From NCBI RefSeq assembly GCF_000725495.1, contig NZ_JNZD01000002.1, forward strand, positions 186,001-250,000: a stretch of DNA of 64,000 nt. The letters run 5' to 3'. Shown piece after piece: positions 7,610 to 17,158 of the stretch (position 1 is the stretch's first letter; each line of letters opens with the position of its first letter). The stretch comes from Streptomyces aureus. Lineage in GTDB: Bacteria; Actinomycetota; Actinomycetes; Streptomycetales; Streptomycetaceae. Under the pieces are notes generated by a model. That model did not search any database. It was not told the DNA's origin and saw nothing but the letters and a program-made list of their open reading frames with translations. A program made the translations under genes and the position numbers.

Positions 7610-10501
7610 TCAGGACGTGGCCTGGTCCTCCAGTGCGTCGGCGAGCCCTCTGCGGTCGGTGCCGACCTTGCGGTAGACCGCCGACAGGAGCCGGGCGACG
7701 GCGTGCTCGTCGATGCGCAGTTCCTCGGCGATCTGGGCCGGGGTCCGGTCGCGCGCGGTGAGCGCGGCGGCGGCCCGCTCACGGGCGGTGAGGGTGTCCG
7801 TCTCGGTGCTGTGCAGACGGCGCGGCCGCAGTCCCGCCGAGGCCAGCTCGTCGCGGGCGTCCTCGATCAGTCCGTCGGCACCGCACTGGACCGCCGCGTC
7901 GAGTCCGCGGTACAGGTGCTCGGCGGCCTCCCGCGGGCGTCCGGCGCGGCGCAGTTCGGTGCCCAGGGCGACCAGGGAGCAGGCCAGTTCGTAGGCGGCC
8001 GGGGAACGCTCCAGGTGGCCGACGGACTCCTCTAGGAGCCGGACGCGGTCCGGTCCGGGCGAGACCTCGGCGGCGACCCGCAGGGCCTGGCCGATGGTGG
8101 AGGGGGCGCCATACTGGCGGGCGCGGTTCACCGCATCACGGGCCGTGGCGAGCGCGCGCTCGGGGGCTTCGTGGCGCTCGGCGCGGGCGAGGTGGAGCTG
8201 CCAGGGGCACCATGCGGGGTTGCGCATGCCGCGCCGATCGAGGCGGCGCCCCGCGGAGGTGAGCTCGGCGGCGGCCTCCTTGGTGAGACCGCGGGCGAGC
8301 AGCAGTTCGCCGTGCACGGTCTGGGCGTCGGGGAAGGTCACCGCGGCCGAGAAGGGAGCGTGGAAGGCGTAGGACTCGCCGGTGCGGGCGGCCTCGTCGA
8401 CCTGGCCCCGGGCGAGCAGGACCTGGATGAGGGTGCCCACCGCGTACCAGTGGACGGGGGTGCCGGGCCCGACGCGTTCGGCGAGCCGGAGGCCGGCGCG
8501 GACGAAGTCCTCGGCCTCGGCGAGACGGCCGCGGCGGAAGCGGACGTATCCGAGGATCGTGTAGCCGAAGGAGAGGTGGGCGCCGTGCCAGCCCTGGGAT
8601 TCGAAGTCGGCGATCCCGGTGGCGAACAGTTCCTCGGTCCGGCCCGGGCGGTCGGCGTACATGAAGGTCATGGCGACCAGGACGGGGACCTCGAAGCCGC
8701 GGTCGGCCTCGGCCCAGCCGAGGCCGCCGGCGAGGGCGCGCTCGGCGTGGTGGAGGGCGACGGGGGCGGGTTCGCCGCGCAGGGTGGCGTCCCAGGCGCG
8801 CAGGCCGATCACATAGCGCTCGGTGAGGTCGTGGCCGGTGAGCCGGTCGGCGAGACGGGCGAGCCGCCGGGAGCGGGCGGGCGAGTCGGGTTCGTCGGCG
8901 CGGAAGGCGTCCCACATGAACTGCTCGGACTGCATGCGCAGCCGGACCCGGGCGTCGCCGGTGACCGGGATCTCGCGGGCGAGGGTCTCGGATGCCTCGG
9001 CGAGACGGTCGCTGTGGGCGAGCACCTGGGAGAGCCGGTAGACGATGTTGTGCCGCAGCTCGGGGTCGGTGATCGGCTCCTCGAGGGCGGCGCGCAGGTG
9101 GTTGACGGTGTTCGTCGGCTCGGTGAGCAGGGACGCGCAGCCCAGTTCGTACAGGACGGCGGCGCGGTCCTCGAAGGGCGGGGGTTCGCGCAGGGCGCGG
9201 GCGAGGTAGCTGCGGGCCGCCTCGGGGGCTCCGGCGCGCTGGGTCTCGCGGGCCGCGGCGCGCAGCTGCTGGACGATCCAGGTGTCGCCGTCGGGGTGGG
9301 TCTCCATGAGGTGGCGGGCGGCGGCGGCCGGGCCGAGGCCCTCGTCGATCACGCACCAGGCGGCCTGGCCGTGCAGGGCGACGCGGACGCTGCCGGGGAT
9401 GTCGCGGTAGACGGCGGTGGCGATCAGCGGGTGGACGAATTCGAGGGGGTCGGCTCCGGTCAGGATGCGGGCGATGCGCAGGGCGTCGGCGGCGTCGGCG
9501 GCCTCCTCGGAGCCGAGGCCCGCGACGGCGGCGGCGAGCGCCGGGCGGATCTCGGTGCCGAGCACCGCGCAGGCCCAGGCGAAGCGGACGGTGGCGGTGC
9601 CGAGGCGTTCGAGGCGGGCGACGATGCCGTGGCCCTTGACGGCGGCGGCGAGGTCGCGCAGGAGGTGCGCGCCGTCCTCGGTCGGGGTCAGGCCGCGGTC
9701 GAGGACCTTGGCGGTCAGTTCCACGGCCTCGAAGGGGTTGCCCGCGGTGACCGCCCAGCATTCGCGGCAGAAGGCGTCGTCGGCCTGGGTGCCGAGGTCC
9801 TCGCGGACGAGCCGGGCGACGGCGGCGGCGCTGAGCGGTTCGAGGCCGATGGGCCGCTGTCCGGCCCGGCCGGGCAGTTCCCTGAACGCGTCGGCGTGTT
9901 CGGGGAGTTCGTCGGGGCGGTAGGCGACGACGAGCAGCAGCGGGAGTTGCTCGGCGCGGGGCGCGAACGCGGCGAGCCAGCTGAGCGATTCGGCGTCGGC
10001 CCAGTGCGCGTCGTCCAGCAGGAGCACCATGGGGGCGCGCTGCACGGCGAGGTGGGTGAGGACCCAGTCGAGTCCGGCACGCAGACCCTGCTGGTCGGGA
10101 GGGGCGCCTTCGGAGGGGGCGCAGAGGCCGAGGGCGGGGCCGACGATGGCGTACCAACTGCCCAGCGAGGCGCGGAGTTCGGCCTCGGAGAATCCGGCGA
10201 GCTGGGGCTGGAGGAGCTGTCGGGCGACGTGGAAGGCGACCCGCTGCTCCTGTTCTCCGCCGCGCGCGCTGAGCACGGTGCAGCCCTTGGCCGCCGAACG
10301 CCTTCGGACCTCGCCGAGGAGGGTGGTCTTGCCGATGCCGGCGCGTCCGGCGAAGGCGAGCAGCGCGCCGCGGGGGCGGCCCGGCGGCTCGCCGGGCTCC
10401 CGGCGCAGGCCGACCAGGTCGCTCAACGCCTCGTCGGCGGCGGAGAGTTCACTCTCGCGCTCGAAGAGCGTCCGACGGCTTCGAAGGCTGCGTTGCCCCA
10501 T
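7610..10501 (-). CDS. Large ATP-binding LuxR-family (LAL-type) transcriptional regulator
   Basis: A 963-residue AAA-type regulator. Walker A FAGRAGIGKTTLL is near residue 50 and Walker B MVLLLDDAHWAD near 155, followed by a long TPR-like helical region and a C-terminal LuxR-type HTH (about 905-960: TLTARERAAAALTARDRTPAQIAEELRI). LAL regulators use ATP and ligand binding to control transcription, often of secondary-metabolite or sugar genes. ATG 10501 is chosen because AGGGGG lies five bases upstream; a GTG six bases earlier is possible. The HTH is less canonical than in NarL/FixJ proteins. No biosynthetic cluster is adjacent, so targets are unknown. The 3' end lies 93 bp from the start of the preceding unknown gene. 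Confidence 0.85.
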   Translation of the reverse strand: MGQRSLRSRRTLFERESELSAADEALSDLVGLRREPGEPPGRPRGALLAFAGRAGIGKTTLLGEVRRRSAAKGCTVLSARGGEQEQRVAFHVARQLLQPQLAGFSEAELRASLGSWYAIVGPALGLCAPSEGAPPDQQGLRAGLDWVLTHLAVQRAPMVLLLDDAHWADAESLSWLAAFAPRAEQLPLLLVVAYRPDELPEHADAFRELPGRAGQRPIGLEPLSAAAVARLVREDLGTQADDAFCRECWAVTAGNPFEAVELTAKVLDRGLTPTEDGAHLLRDLAAAVKGHGIVARLERLGTATVRFAWACAVLGTEIRPALAAAVAGLGSEEAADAADALRIARILTGADPLEFVHPLIATAVYRDIPGSVRVALHGQAAWCVIDEGLGPAAAARHLMETHPDGDTWIVQQLRAAARETQRAGAPEAARSYLARALREPPPFEDRAAVLYELGCASLLTEPTNTVNHLRAALEEPITDPELRHNIVYRLSQVLAHSDRLAEASETLAREIPVTGDARVRLRMQSEQFMWDAFRADEPDSPARSRRLARLADRLTGHDLTERYVIGLRAWDATLRGEPAPVALHHAERALAGGLGWAEADRGFEVPVLVAMTFMYADRPGRTEELFATGIADFESQGWHGAHLSFGYTILGYVRFRRGRLAEAEDFVRAGLRLAERVGPGTPVHWYAVGTLIQVLLARGQVDEAARTGESYAFHAPFSAAVTFPDAQTVHGELLLARGLTKEAAAELTSAGRRLDRRGMRNPAWCPWQLHLARAERHEAPERALATARDAVNRARQYGAPSTIGQALRVAAEVSPGPDRVRLLEESVGHLERSPAAYELACSLVALGTELRRAGRPREAAEHLYRGLDAAVQCGADGLIEDARDELASAGLRPRRLHSTETDTLTARERAAAALTARDRTPAQIAEELRIDEHAVARLLSAVYRKVGTDRRGLADALEDQATS

Positions 10502-10676
10502 GATCACCCCCTGTCACGATGACGCGTCCGCGCGGGGAGCGGATGCGCACCGTGACGTTCAGGCACCTCAGCGTACGCCCCGATCAGCCACGGGGCAGCC
10601 CGTTCGGACGTGCTCACGGCCGGAACCTTTCGGGCGACGGCGGGGTCGCGCGAGGGCCGGACGGCGGGCGGCCTCC

Positions 10677-10702
10677 GGGGCGGCGGGCCGGGCCGCCGCC
10701 CC
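10677..10702 (-). terminator. GC hairpin downstream of the DUF397 gene
   Basis: A perfect 10-bp stem (GGGGCGGCGG / CCGCCGCCCC) with a 6-base loop lies ~40 bases past the DUF397 stop on the minus strand. It separates that gene from the LAL regulator. Confidence 0.6.
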
Positions 10703-10741
10703 TCCGTGCGCCGGTCGGGGCGGGGTCCGGTGGCCGTCGGT

Positions 10742-10984
10742 TCAGGTCAGGTCGAACTCCCCCTCGCGGGCCCCCGATACGAACGCCCCCCACTCGGCGG
10801 GGGTGAAGATCAGGGAAGGGCTCTGGGGGCGGCCACTGTTGCGCATCGCGATGAAGCCCTCGACGAAGGCGATCTGGACATCGCCCCGCCCTCGGCTGCT
10901 GGACTGCCAGTCTGCGTTGCTGAGGTCCAGCTCCGGCTTGTCCCAGCCCGCGAGCGGGTGCTGCTCGATGGTGCTCTCGGCCAC
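10742..10984 (-). CDS. Orphan DUF397 protein
   Basis: An 80-residue protein matching DUF397, with the recognisable WQSSSRGRGDVQIAFVEGFIAMRNS and FTPAEWGAFVSGAREGEFDL. GTG 10984 is chosen because GGAGGAGCAGGA lies just upstream; a longer frame to 11044 has no ribosome site. DUF397 proteins are small partners of XRE-type regulators (WhiJ/BldB-associated systems in Streptomyces) and normally sit next to the XRE gene. Here neither neighbour encodes one, so the partner, if any, is elsewhere. Its role is probably to modulate a DNA-binding protein in development or antibiotic control; this is inferred from the family. Confidence 0.85.
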   Translation of the reverse strand: MAESTIEQHPLAGWDKPELDLSNADWQSSSRGRGDVQIAFVEGFIAMRNSGRPQSPSLIFTPAEWGAFVSGAREGEFDLT

Positions 10985-11066
10985 GTCCTGCTCCTCCCGG
11001 TTCGTCGTCCGCGGCCAGCCTAGCGATCGGTCCGTGCCGCGCACAGGCCATGTGAGGGGGAGGGCG

Positions 11067-12229
<1,163 letters not shown>

Positions 12230-12233
<4 letters not shown>

Positions 12234-13285
12234 CGGGCGTCCCCCTCGAGTACGGCGACCAGGTTCTGTTGGAGGCAGGGGCCGGAGGTCGCGTGGGCGA
12301 GCGCCCGGTCGGACTCCCCGCGGTGGACGCGTGCCGCGGCCTCGCCGATGCGGATGAGCCCAGCGGCCATGATCGGGTTGGCGGCGAGGGCGCCTCCCGA
12401 GGGGTTGACGCGCACGTCGTCGCCGAGCCGCAGCGCCTTGCGCAGGACGACTTCCTGGGAGGTGAAGGGGGCGTGCAGCTCGGCCGTGTCGACGGGCCGG
12501 TCGAAGGCGCCCGCCCGTTCGGCGGCGAGCCGGGTGGAGGGTGAGTCGGTGAGGTCGCGCACGCCGAGGGAGTGGGCCTCGATGCGGTGGTCGATGCCCC
12601 GGATCCAGGCGGGGCGTTCGCACAGTTCGCGGGCCCGGTCCCCGGCGGCGAGGATCACGGCGGCGGCGCCGTCGCCGATGGGCGGGCAGTCGCCGGTGCG
12701 CAGGGGGCGTACGAGATGGTCGCCGTGCGGCACCGGACCCCGGAGCTGGGCATGGGGGTTGGTGGCGGCGGAGGCCCGGCTGCGGGCGGCGATCGTCGCC
12801 AGTTCGGGTTCGTCGGTCTCGCCCGCGTCGACGAGGGCGCGTGCCTGGAGCGCGGCGAGGGCGACCGAGTCGGGCCACAGCGGGGCCACGTAGTAGGGGT
12901 CGAGCTGTCGGGTCAGCACGTCGCGCACGGAGCCGGGCGAGGACTTGCCGTAGGAGTAGACGAGCGCGGTGTCGGCGTCGCCGGTGAGCAGTTTGGTCCA
13001 GGCCTCGTACAGCGCCCAGGCGCCGTCCATCTCGACGTGGGACTCCGAGATCGGGGGCCAGGCGCCCACGCCGTCGAGCGCCATGGTGAAGGAGAAGGCG
13101 CGGCCGGCGAGGTAGTCGGTGGAGCCGGAGCAGGTGAAGCCGATGTCACCGGCCTTCAGGCCCGTCCGGTCGAGGACCTCGTGCAGGACGGGGAGGAGCA
13201 TCTCCACCTCGGAGAGCTCGTCGGAGGTGCGCCGGTGGTCGCTCTGCGCGAACGCGACGACGGCGATGTCCCTGATGGGCCGCAT
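12230..13285 (-). CDS. Ltp4-like thiolase-fold lipid-transfer protein (probable aldolase subunit)
   Basis: A 351-residue thiolase-like protein (MRPIRDIAVVAFAQSDHRRT; NPIMAAGLIRIGEAAARVH). The segment equivalent to the thiolase nucleophile loop is SHVEMDGAWALYEAW, with no cysteine, so classical thiolysis is unlikely. Together with the downstream Ltp3-like gene (4-bp overlap) and the upstream DUF35 gene (adjacent, no gap), it probably forms an aldolase complex. Mycobacterial Ltp proteins need DUF35 partners for steroid side-chain cleavage. Length and order match Ltp4 (Rv3522). The specific assignment rests on synteny and motif memory, not an alignment. Confidence 0.8.
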
Positions 13286-14227
13286 CTACAGCATCTCCTT
13301 GTACGTCTCGTAGTCCGCGTCCGGTTCCCCGGTGGGCCGGTAGTGGTCGGGGTAACGGCCGTCCTCGGACCACACGGGTTCGACGCGCAGGCCCATCCGG
13401 ACCTCGTCGTAGGGGATGCCGCCGATCCGGCCGTGCAGCGCGAGGCCGGCGCCGTCGAGGGCGATGTGCGCGTAGACGTAGGGCACTTCGATGTCGAGGT
13501 TCTTCGCCTTGATGTTGACGATGCAGTACGTGGTGACGGTGCCGCGCGGGCCGACCTCGACCTGTTCGGCGGTGGCCACCCCGCAGGTGGGGCAGGCTCC
13601 CCTGGAGGGGACGTACACCTTGCGGCAGGAGGGGCAGCGTTCGCCGAGGGTCCGCCGCTGGGCGAGGCCCGCGATGTAGGCGCTCTGGGCACGGCCCGGC
13701 GAGTAGACGTAGTCGAGCCGTGCGGGGGCGACGATCCCGGTGACCATGTCCTCGAAGTCGCCGTCGTGGCCCGCGGGTTCGGCGGCGGGGCCGTCGTACG
13801 GTTCGAAGCAGGCGATATCGGTGATCGCGCCGGAGCGTTCGGGGGCCCAGCGGACGCGGACGCGCATGCCGGTGCGCACCGAGTCGGGGCCGGGGGCGTC
13901 GAGGGCGTGCAGCAGGGCGGTGTCGGCTCCGTCGAGCCGGACCAGCACCCAGGCGAAGGGGGTGGCGAGGGGCTGGCCCCGGCGGGGTTCGTGGTTCCAG
14001 GCCCAGGTGGTGACGGTGCCGGTCGGGGCGACCTCGACGAGGTCGCGGATCTCCTCGGCGGTGACGGGGTCGTACTCGACGGGCGGGACGAGGGTGCGTC
14101 CGTCGGTGGTCCGCACGCCGAGGACGACCTGTTCGCGCAGGCCCGTGAGGAAGGCGCTCTGCACGGGGCCGAGCGAGCGGGTGAAGGGGAACTCGACGAC
14201 GAGGGGGGCTTTGAGGACTTCGGGCAT
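13286..14227 (-). CDS. Tandem DUF35 OB-fold / zinc-ribbon acyl-CoA-associated protein (Rv3521-like)
   Basis: A 313-residue protein with two DUF35 halves. The N-terminal half ends in a short OB fold. The C-terminal half (~170-310) begins with a rubredoxin-like zinc ribbon, CPSCRKVYVPSRGACPTCG (residues ~196-215, four cysteines), followed by an OB fold with GTVTTYCIVNIK. DUF35 proteins bind acyl-CoA and serve as subunits of thiolase-like enzymes or hydratases. Here it directly precedes two thiolase-fold genes with no intergenic space, so it is likely the partner of one or both. M. tuberculosis Rv3521 has the same size and place. ATG 14227 follows the crotonase gene by 78 bp. Confidence 0.83.
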   Translation of the reverse strand: MPEVLKAPLVVEFPFTRSLGPVQSAFLTGLREQVVLGVRTTDGRTLVPPVEYDPVTAEEIRDLVEVAPTGTVTTWAWNHEPRRGQPLATPFAWVLVRLDGADTALLHALDAPGPDSVRTGMRVRVRWAPERSGAITDIACFEPYDGPAAEPAGHDGDFEDMVTGIVAPARLDYVYSPGRAQSAYIAGLAQRRTLGERCPSCRKVYVPSRGACPTCGVATAEQVEVGPRGTVTTYCIVNIKAKNLDIEVPYVYAHIALDGAGLALHGRIGGIPYDEVRMGLRVEPVWSEDGRYPDHYRPTGEPDADYETYKEML

Positions 14228-14305
14228 CCCGGATGTCTCCTTCCAACGGCCGGACGTGCCGTGTCCGCGGGGCGGACGGGACGTGTCCGGGGCCGGGCTT
14301 GCGGT

Positions 14306-15106
14306 TCAGGCGCGCCGGTAGACGGGCGGGCGCTTCTCGGCGAAGGCGCGGGAGCCTTCCTTGGCGTCGGCGGTGTCGAAGACCGGCCAGCCGCGCCGCA
14401 GTTCGGCGGCGAGGCCCTCGGTCTCGGTGAGCTCGGCGGTCTCGTACACGGACGCCTTGACGGCCTCGACGGCGAGCGGCCCGCAGGCGTTGATCTGCTC
14501 CGCCACGGCGAGCGCCTTCTCCAGCGCCGTGCCGTCCGGCACCACATGGCCGACCAGCCCGACGGCCGCGGCCTCCTGGGCGGTGTAGGCGCGGCCGGTG
14601 AGGAGCATCTCGAGGGCGTGGGTGCGGGGAATCTGGCGCTGGAGCCGGACCGTCGAGCCGCCGATGGGGAACAGTCCGCGTCTGACCTCGAAGAGCCCGA
14701 AGGTGGCCCCGGCTCCGGCGACCCGGATGTCGGTGCCCTGGAGGATCTCGGTGCCGCCCGCGACGCAGGGTCCCTCGACGGCCGCGATCACCGGCTTGCG
14801 CGGCCGGTGGTGGCGCAGCATGGCCTTCCAGTGCAGGTCGGGGTCGGCCTTGAGCCGGTCCCGGTACTGCTCGCCCTCCATGCCCCTGCCCGCCAGCGCC
14901 TTGAGGTCCATCCCGGCGCAGAAGGCGCCGCCGGCGCCGGTGAGCACGATCGAGCGGACCGTGTCGTCCTCGTCGGCCTCGATCCAGCCGTCGTACAGGC
15001 CGACCAGCATCGGCAGCGAGAGCGCGTTCCTGGCCTCGGGCCTGTTGAGCGTGAGCACCAGTGTGGCGCCTTCGCGCTGCACGGTGAGGTGTTCCGTACC
15101 ACCCAT
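14306..15106 (-). CDS. EchA19-like enoyl-CoA hydratase (crotonase)
   Basis: A 266-residue crotonase. The oxyanion-hole motifs are GAGGAFCAGMDLKAL and the catalytic-loop region VEGPCVAGGTEILQGTDIRVAG, where glutamates of the GGTEILQ block are in the expected place. The C-terminal RAFAEKRPPVYRR is also typical. The long shared motif around GGTEILQGTDIRVAG and the ending resemble M. tuberculosis EchA19 (Rv3516), which hydrates steroid side-chain enoyl-CoAs. ATG 15106 has GGAGGA upstream; an open extension to 15289 lacks support. First gene of a four-gene minus-strand unit, divergent from a FadD19-like ligase. The shared 197-bp control region has a KstR-like site and a separate palindrome. Confidence 0.85.
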   Translation of the reverse strand: MGGTEHLTVQREGATLVLTLNRPEARNALSLPMLVGLYDGWIEADEDDTVRSIVLTGAGGAFCAGMDLKALAGRGMEGEQYRDRLKADPDLHWKAMLRHHRPRKPVIAAVEGPCVAGGTEILQGTDIRVAGAGATFGLFEVRRGLFPIGGSTVRLQRQIPRTHALEMLLTGRAYTAQEAAAVGLVGHVVPDGTALEKALAVAEQINACGPLAVEAVKASVYETAELTETEGLAAELRRGWPVFDTADAKEGSRAFAEKRPPVYRRA

Positions 15107-15129
15107 AGCCGTCCTCCCGTCTCGGATGC

Positions 15130-15143
15130 GAGAACAGGTTGCA
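15130..15143. promoter_or_regulatory. KstR-like operator (one mismatch) upstream of the EchA19-like gene
   Basis: GAGAACAGGTTGCA fits the KstR consensus TNNAACNNGTTNNA at all fixed positions except the first base. It lies 24 bases upstream of the crotonase start. KstR is the TetR repressor of cholesterol catabolism in mycobacteria and rhodococci. The match is suggestive, not proof. Confidence 0.45.
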
Positions 15144-15170
15144 GGAGGCGTCGAGCCAGTACAAGGGTTT

Positions 15171-15187
15171 TCTGACAGGCAGTCAGA
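15171..15187. promoter_or_regulatory. Palindromic operator TCTGAC-N5-GTCAGA between the divergent crotonase and acyl-CoA synthetase genes
   Basis: A perfect 6+6 inverted repeat with a 5-base spacer, in the context TTTTCTGAC-AGGCA-GTCAGATTTC. It lies 64 bp from the crotonase start and 116 bp from the ligase start. An equivalent site lies at 28080-28096. The form is typical of a TetR-family operator; the cognate regulator is unknown. Confidence 0.65.
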
Positions 15188-15303
15188 TTTCTTCTGCCGG
15201 GACCCTTCCCACTTGGATCGGGCTTTGCTCTGATGACCGTCGGGTCCGGGGCTGGACGCGCTCCGGGGGCAGTCGCCACGGACGTGCACGGTCAGGAGGA
15301 ACG

Positions 15304-16989
15304 GTGGAGTACAACCTTGCCGACCTGTTCGAGTCGGTCGTCGACGTGGTCCCGGACCGTGAGGCCCTCGTCTACCTCGACCACCCGGGCACGGGCGCGG
15401 AACGCCGACTGACGTACGCGCAGCTGGACGCGGCCGCCAACCGGATCGCGCACCATCTGATCGACAGCGGCATCCGCCCCGGCGAGCACCTGGGCCTGCA
15501 TCTGTACAACGGCGTCGAGTACCTCCAGACGATTCTGGCCTGTCTGAAGGCGCGGATCGTGCCGGTCAACGTCAACTACCGCTACGTCGAGGACGAGTTG
15601 GCGTATCTGTACCAGGACGCCGACCTGGTGGCGCTGGTCTTCGACGCGGAGTTCACCGAGCGGGTGGCCGCGGCCCGGCCGCGGGCGCCGCGGCTGCGGC
15701 ACCTCGTACGGGTGGGTGGCGCCGCCCGGCCCGAAGGCGACGCGGCCCAGGCCGGAGGCACGGCCGGCTCCGAGCCTGCCGGGAGCGCGCGGGACGTCCC
15801 CGCCGCGCCGGACGTGGTGGAGTTCGGTGACGCCGAGGCCGCCGGCTCACCGCTGCGCGGCTTTCCCGCGCGATCGGCGGACGACCAGTTCATCATCTAC
15901 ACCGGCGGCACGACGGGGATGCCCAAGGGCGTGATGTGGCGGCAGGAGGACCTCTTCTTCGCCGGTCTCGGCGGCGGCGCCCCGACCGGCGATCCGGTCA
16001 CGAAACCGCAGGAGCTCGCCGAACGCGTCGCGGCCGGCGGGGCCGGGATCACCTTCTTCCCCACTCCCCCGCTGATGCACGGCACCTCGACGCTCACCGC
16101 GTTCATCGCCTTCAACTTCGGCCAACGCGTGGTGATCCACCGCAAGTTCGTCCCCGAGGAGGTGCTGCGGACGATCGCGAAGGAGAAGGTGACCAGTGTG
16201 TCGCTGGTCGGCGACGCGATGCTGCGGCCCCTGATCGACGCGCTCGGCGGGCCGTTGAAGGGTACGGACTGTTCGGCGCTGTTCAGCGTGTCCTCGTCCG
16301 GCGCGATCATGTCGGACACCGTGCGCGAGCAGTTCCAGGCGCTCGTCCCGAACGTGATGCTCCTCAACAACTTCGGCTCCTCCGAGTCCGGCTTCAACGG
16401 CACCGCGACCGCCGACTCCGGCCCCGAGCGCGGCTTCCGCATCCGGGTGAACGCCCGTACCCAGGTGGTGGATCCGGTGACGTACGAGCCGGTCGCGGTG
16501 GGCGAACCGGGGCGGGTCGCGCAGCGCGGCCATGTGCCCCTCGGCTACTACAACGACCCGAAGAAGACCGCCGAGACGTTCTTCCGCAGGGGCGACGAGC
16601 GCTGGGTGCTGCTCGGCGACATGGCCACGGTGGACGAAGAGGGTGTCGTCGTGGTCCTCGGCCGGGGCTCGCAGTGCATCAACACCGGCGGCGAGAAGGT
16701 CTACCCCGAAGAGGTCGAACAGGCCCTGAAGTCGCATCCGGACGTGTACGACGCGCTGGTGGCCGGAGTGCCCGACCCGAGGTGGGGCAACCACGTGGCG
16801 GCCGTCGTCCAGCTCCGCGAGGGCGCGCCTCGGCCGTCCCTCGACGACATCCAGACGCACTGCCGTACCCGGCTCGCCGGGTACAAGGTCCCGCGCCAAC
16901 TGGTCGTCGCCGACTCCATCCAGCGGTCGCCGAGCGGCAAGGCGGACTACCGCTGGGCGCGTGAGGTGGCGGTGGAGGCGGACCGGTAG
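15304..16989 (+). CDS. FadD19-like acyl-CoA synthetase (steroid-CoA ligase family)
   Basis: A 561-residue ANL-superfamily ligase that adenylates a carboxylate and transfers it to CoA. The phosphate-binding loop is YTGGTTGMPKGVMWRQEDL; A5 is NNFGSSESGFNGT; the hinge/A8 region is GRGSQCINTGGEKVYPEEVE; the catalytic A10 lysine is in RSPSGKADYRWA. The N-terminal RYVEDELAYLYQDADLVALV and the YRWA ending are characteristic of FadD19, the ligase for C24-branched sterol side chains. GTG 15304 is chosen because AGGAGG precedes it by five bases. It is divergent from echA19/DUF35/ltp4/ltp3-like genes, the same arrangement as Rv3515c/Rv3516 in mycobacteria. Residues ~140-185 are an Ala/Gly/Pro-rich insertion. 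Confidence 0.87.
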   Translation: MEYNLADLFESVVDVVPDREALVYLDHPGTGAERRLTYAQLDAAANRIAHHLIDSGIRPGEHLGLHLYNGVEYLQTILACLKARIVPVNVNYRYVEDELAYLYQDADLVALVFDAEFTERVAAARPRAPRLRHLVRVGGAARPEGDAAQAGGTAGSEPAGSARDVPAAPDVVEFGDAEAAGSPLRGFPARSADDQFIIYTGGTTGMPKGVMWRQEDLFFAGLGGGAPTGDPVTKPQELAERVAAGGAGITFFPTPPLMHGTSTLTAFIAFNFGQRVVIHRKFVPEEVLRTIAKEKVTSVSLVGDAMLRPLIDALGGPLKGTDCSALFSVSSSGAIMSDTVREQFQALVPNVMLLNNFGSSESGFNGTATADSGPERGFRIRVNARTQVVDPVTYEPVAVGEPGRVAQRGHVPLGYYNDPKKTAETFFRRGDERWVLLGDMATVDEEGVVVVLGRGSQCINTGGEKVYPEEVEQALKSHPDVYDALVAGVPDPRWGNHVAAVVQLREGAPRPSLDDIQTHCRTRLAGYKVPRQLVVADSIQRSPSGKADYRWAREVAVEADR

Positions 16990-17158
16990 GCCCCGCCGGG
17001 ATCCCCGGGTACCACCGGCGTCCACCGGTGAATTCCGGCGACGTACTCTGTGCGCGGTCGGCCCCGCCTTGAACGTGAGGTGACGGCCGGCCGTATGGGG
17101 GATGACGGAACGAACCGCCGTCGCACCAGCACCGGGTTACGTACGGAAGGACCTTCGG

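Noticed and set aside
8171..10522. Plus-strand open frame of 783 codons opposite the LAL regulator
   Set aside because: Gly/Glu/Ala-rich shadow without motifs. The minus strand carries Walker A, Walker B and a LuxR HTH.
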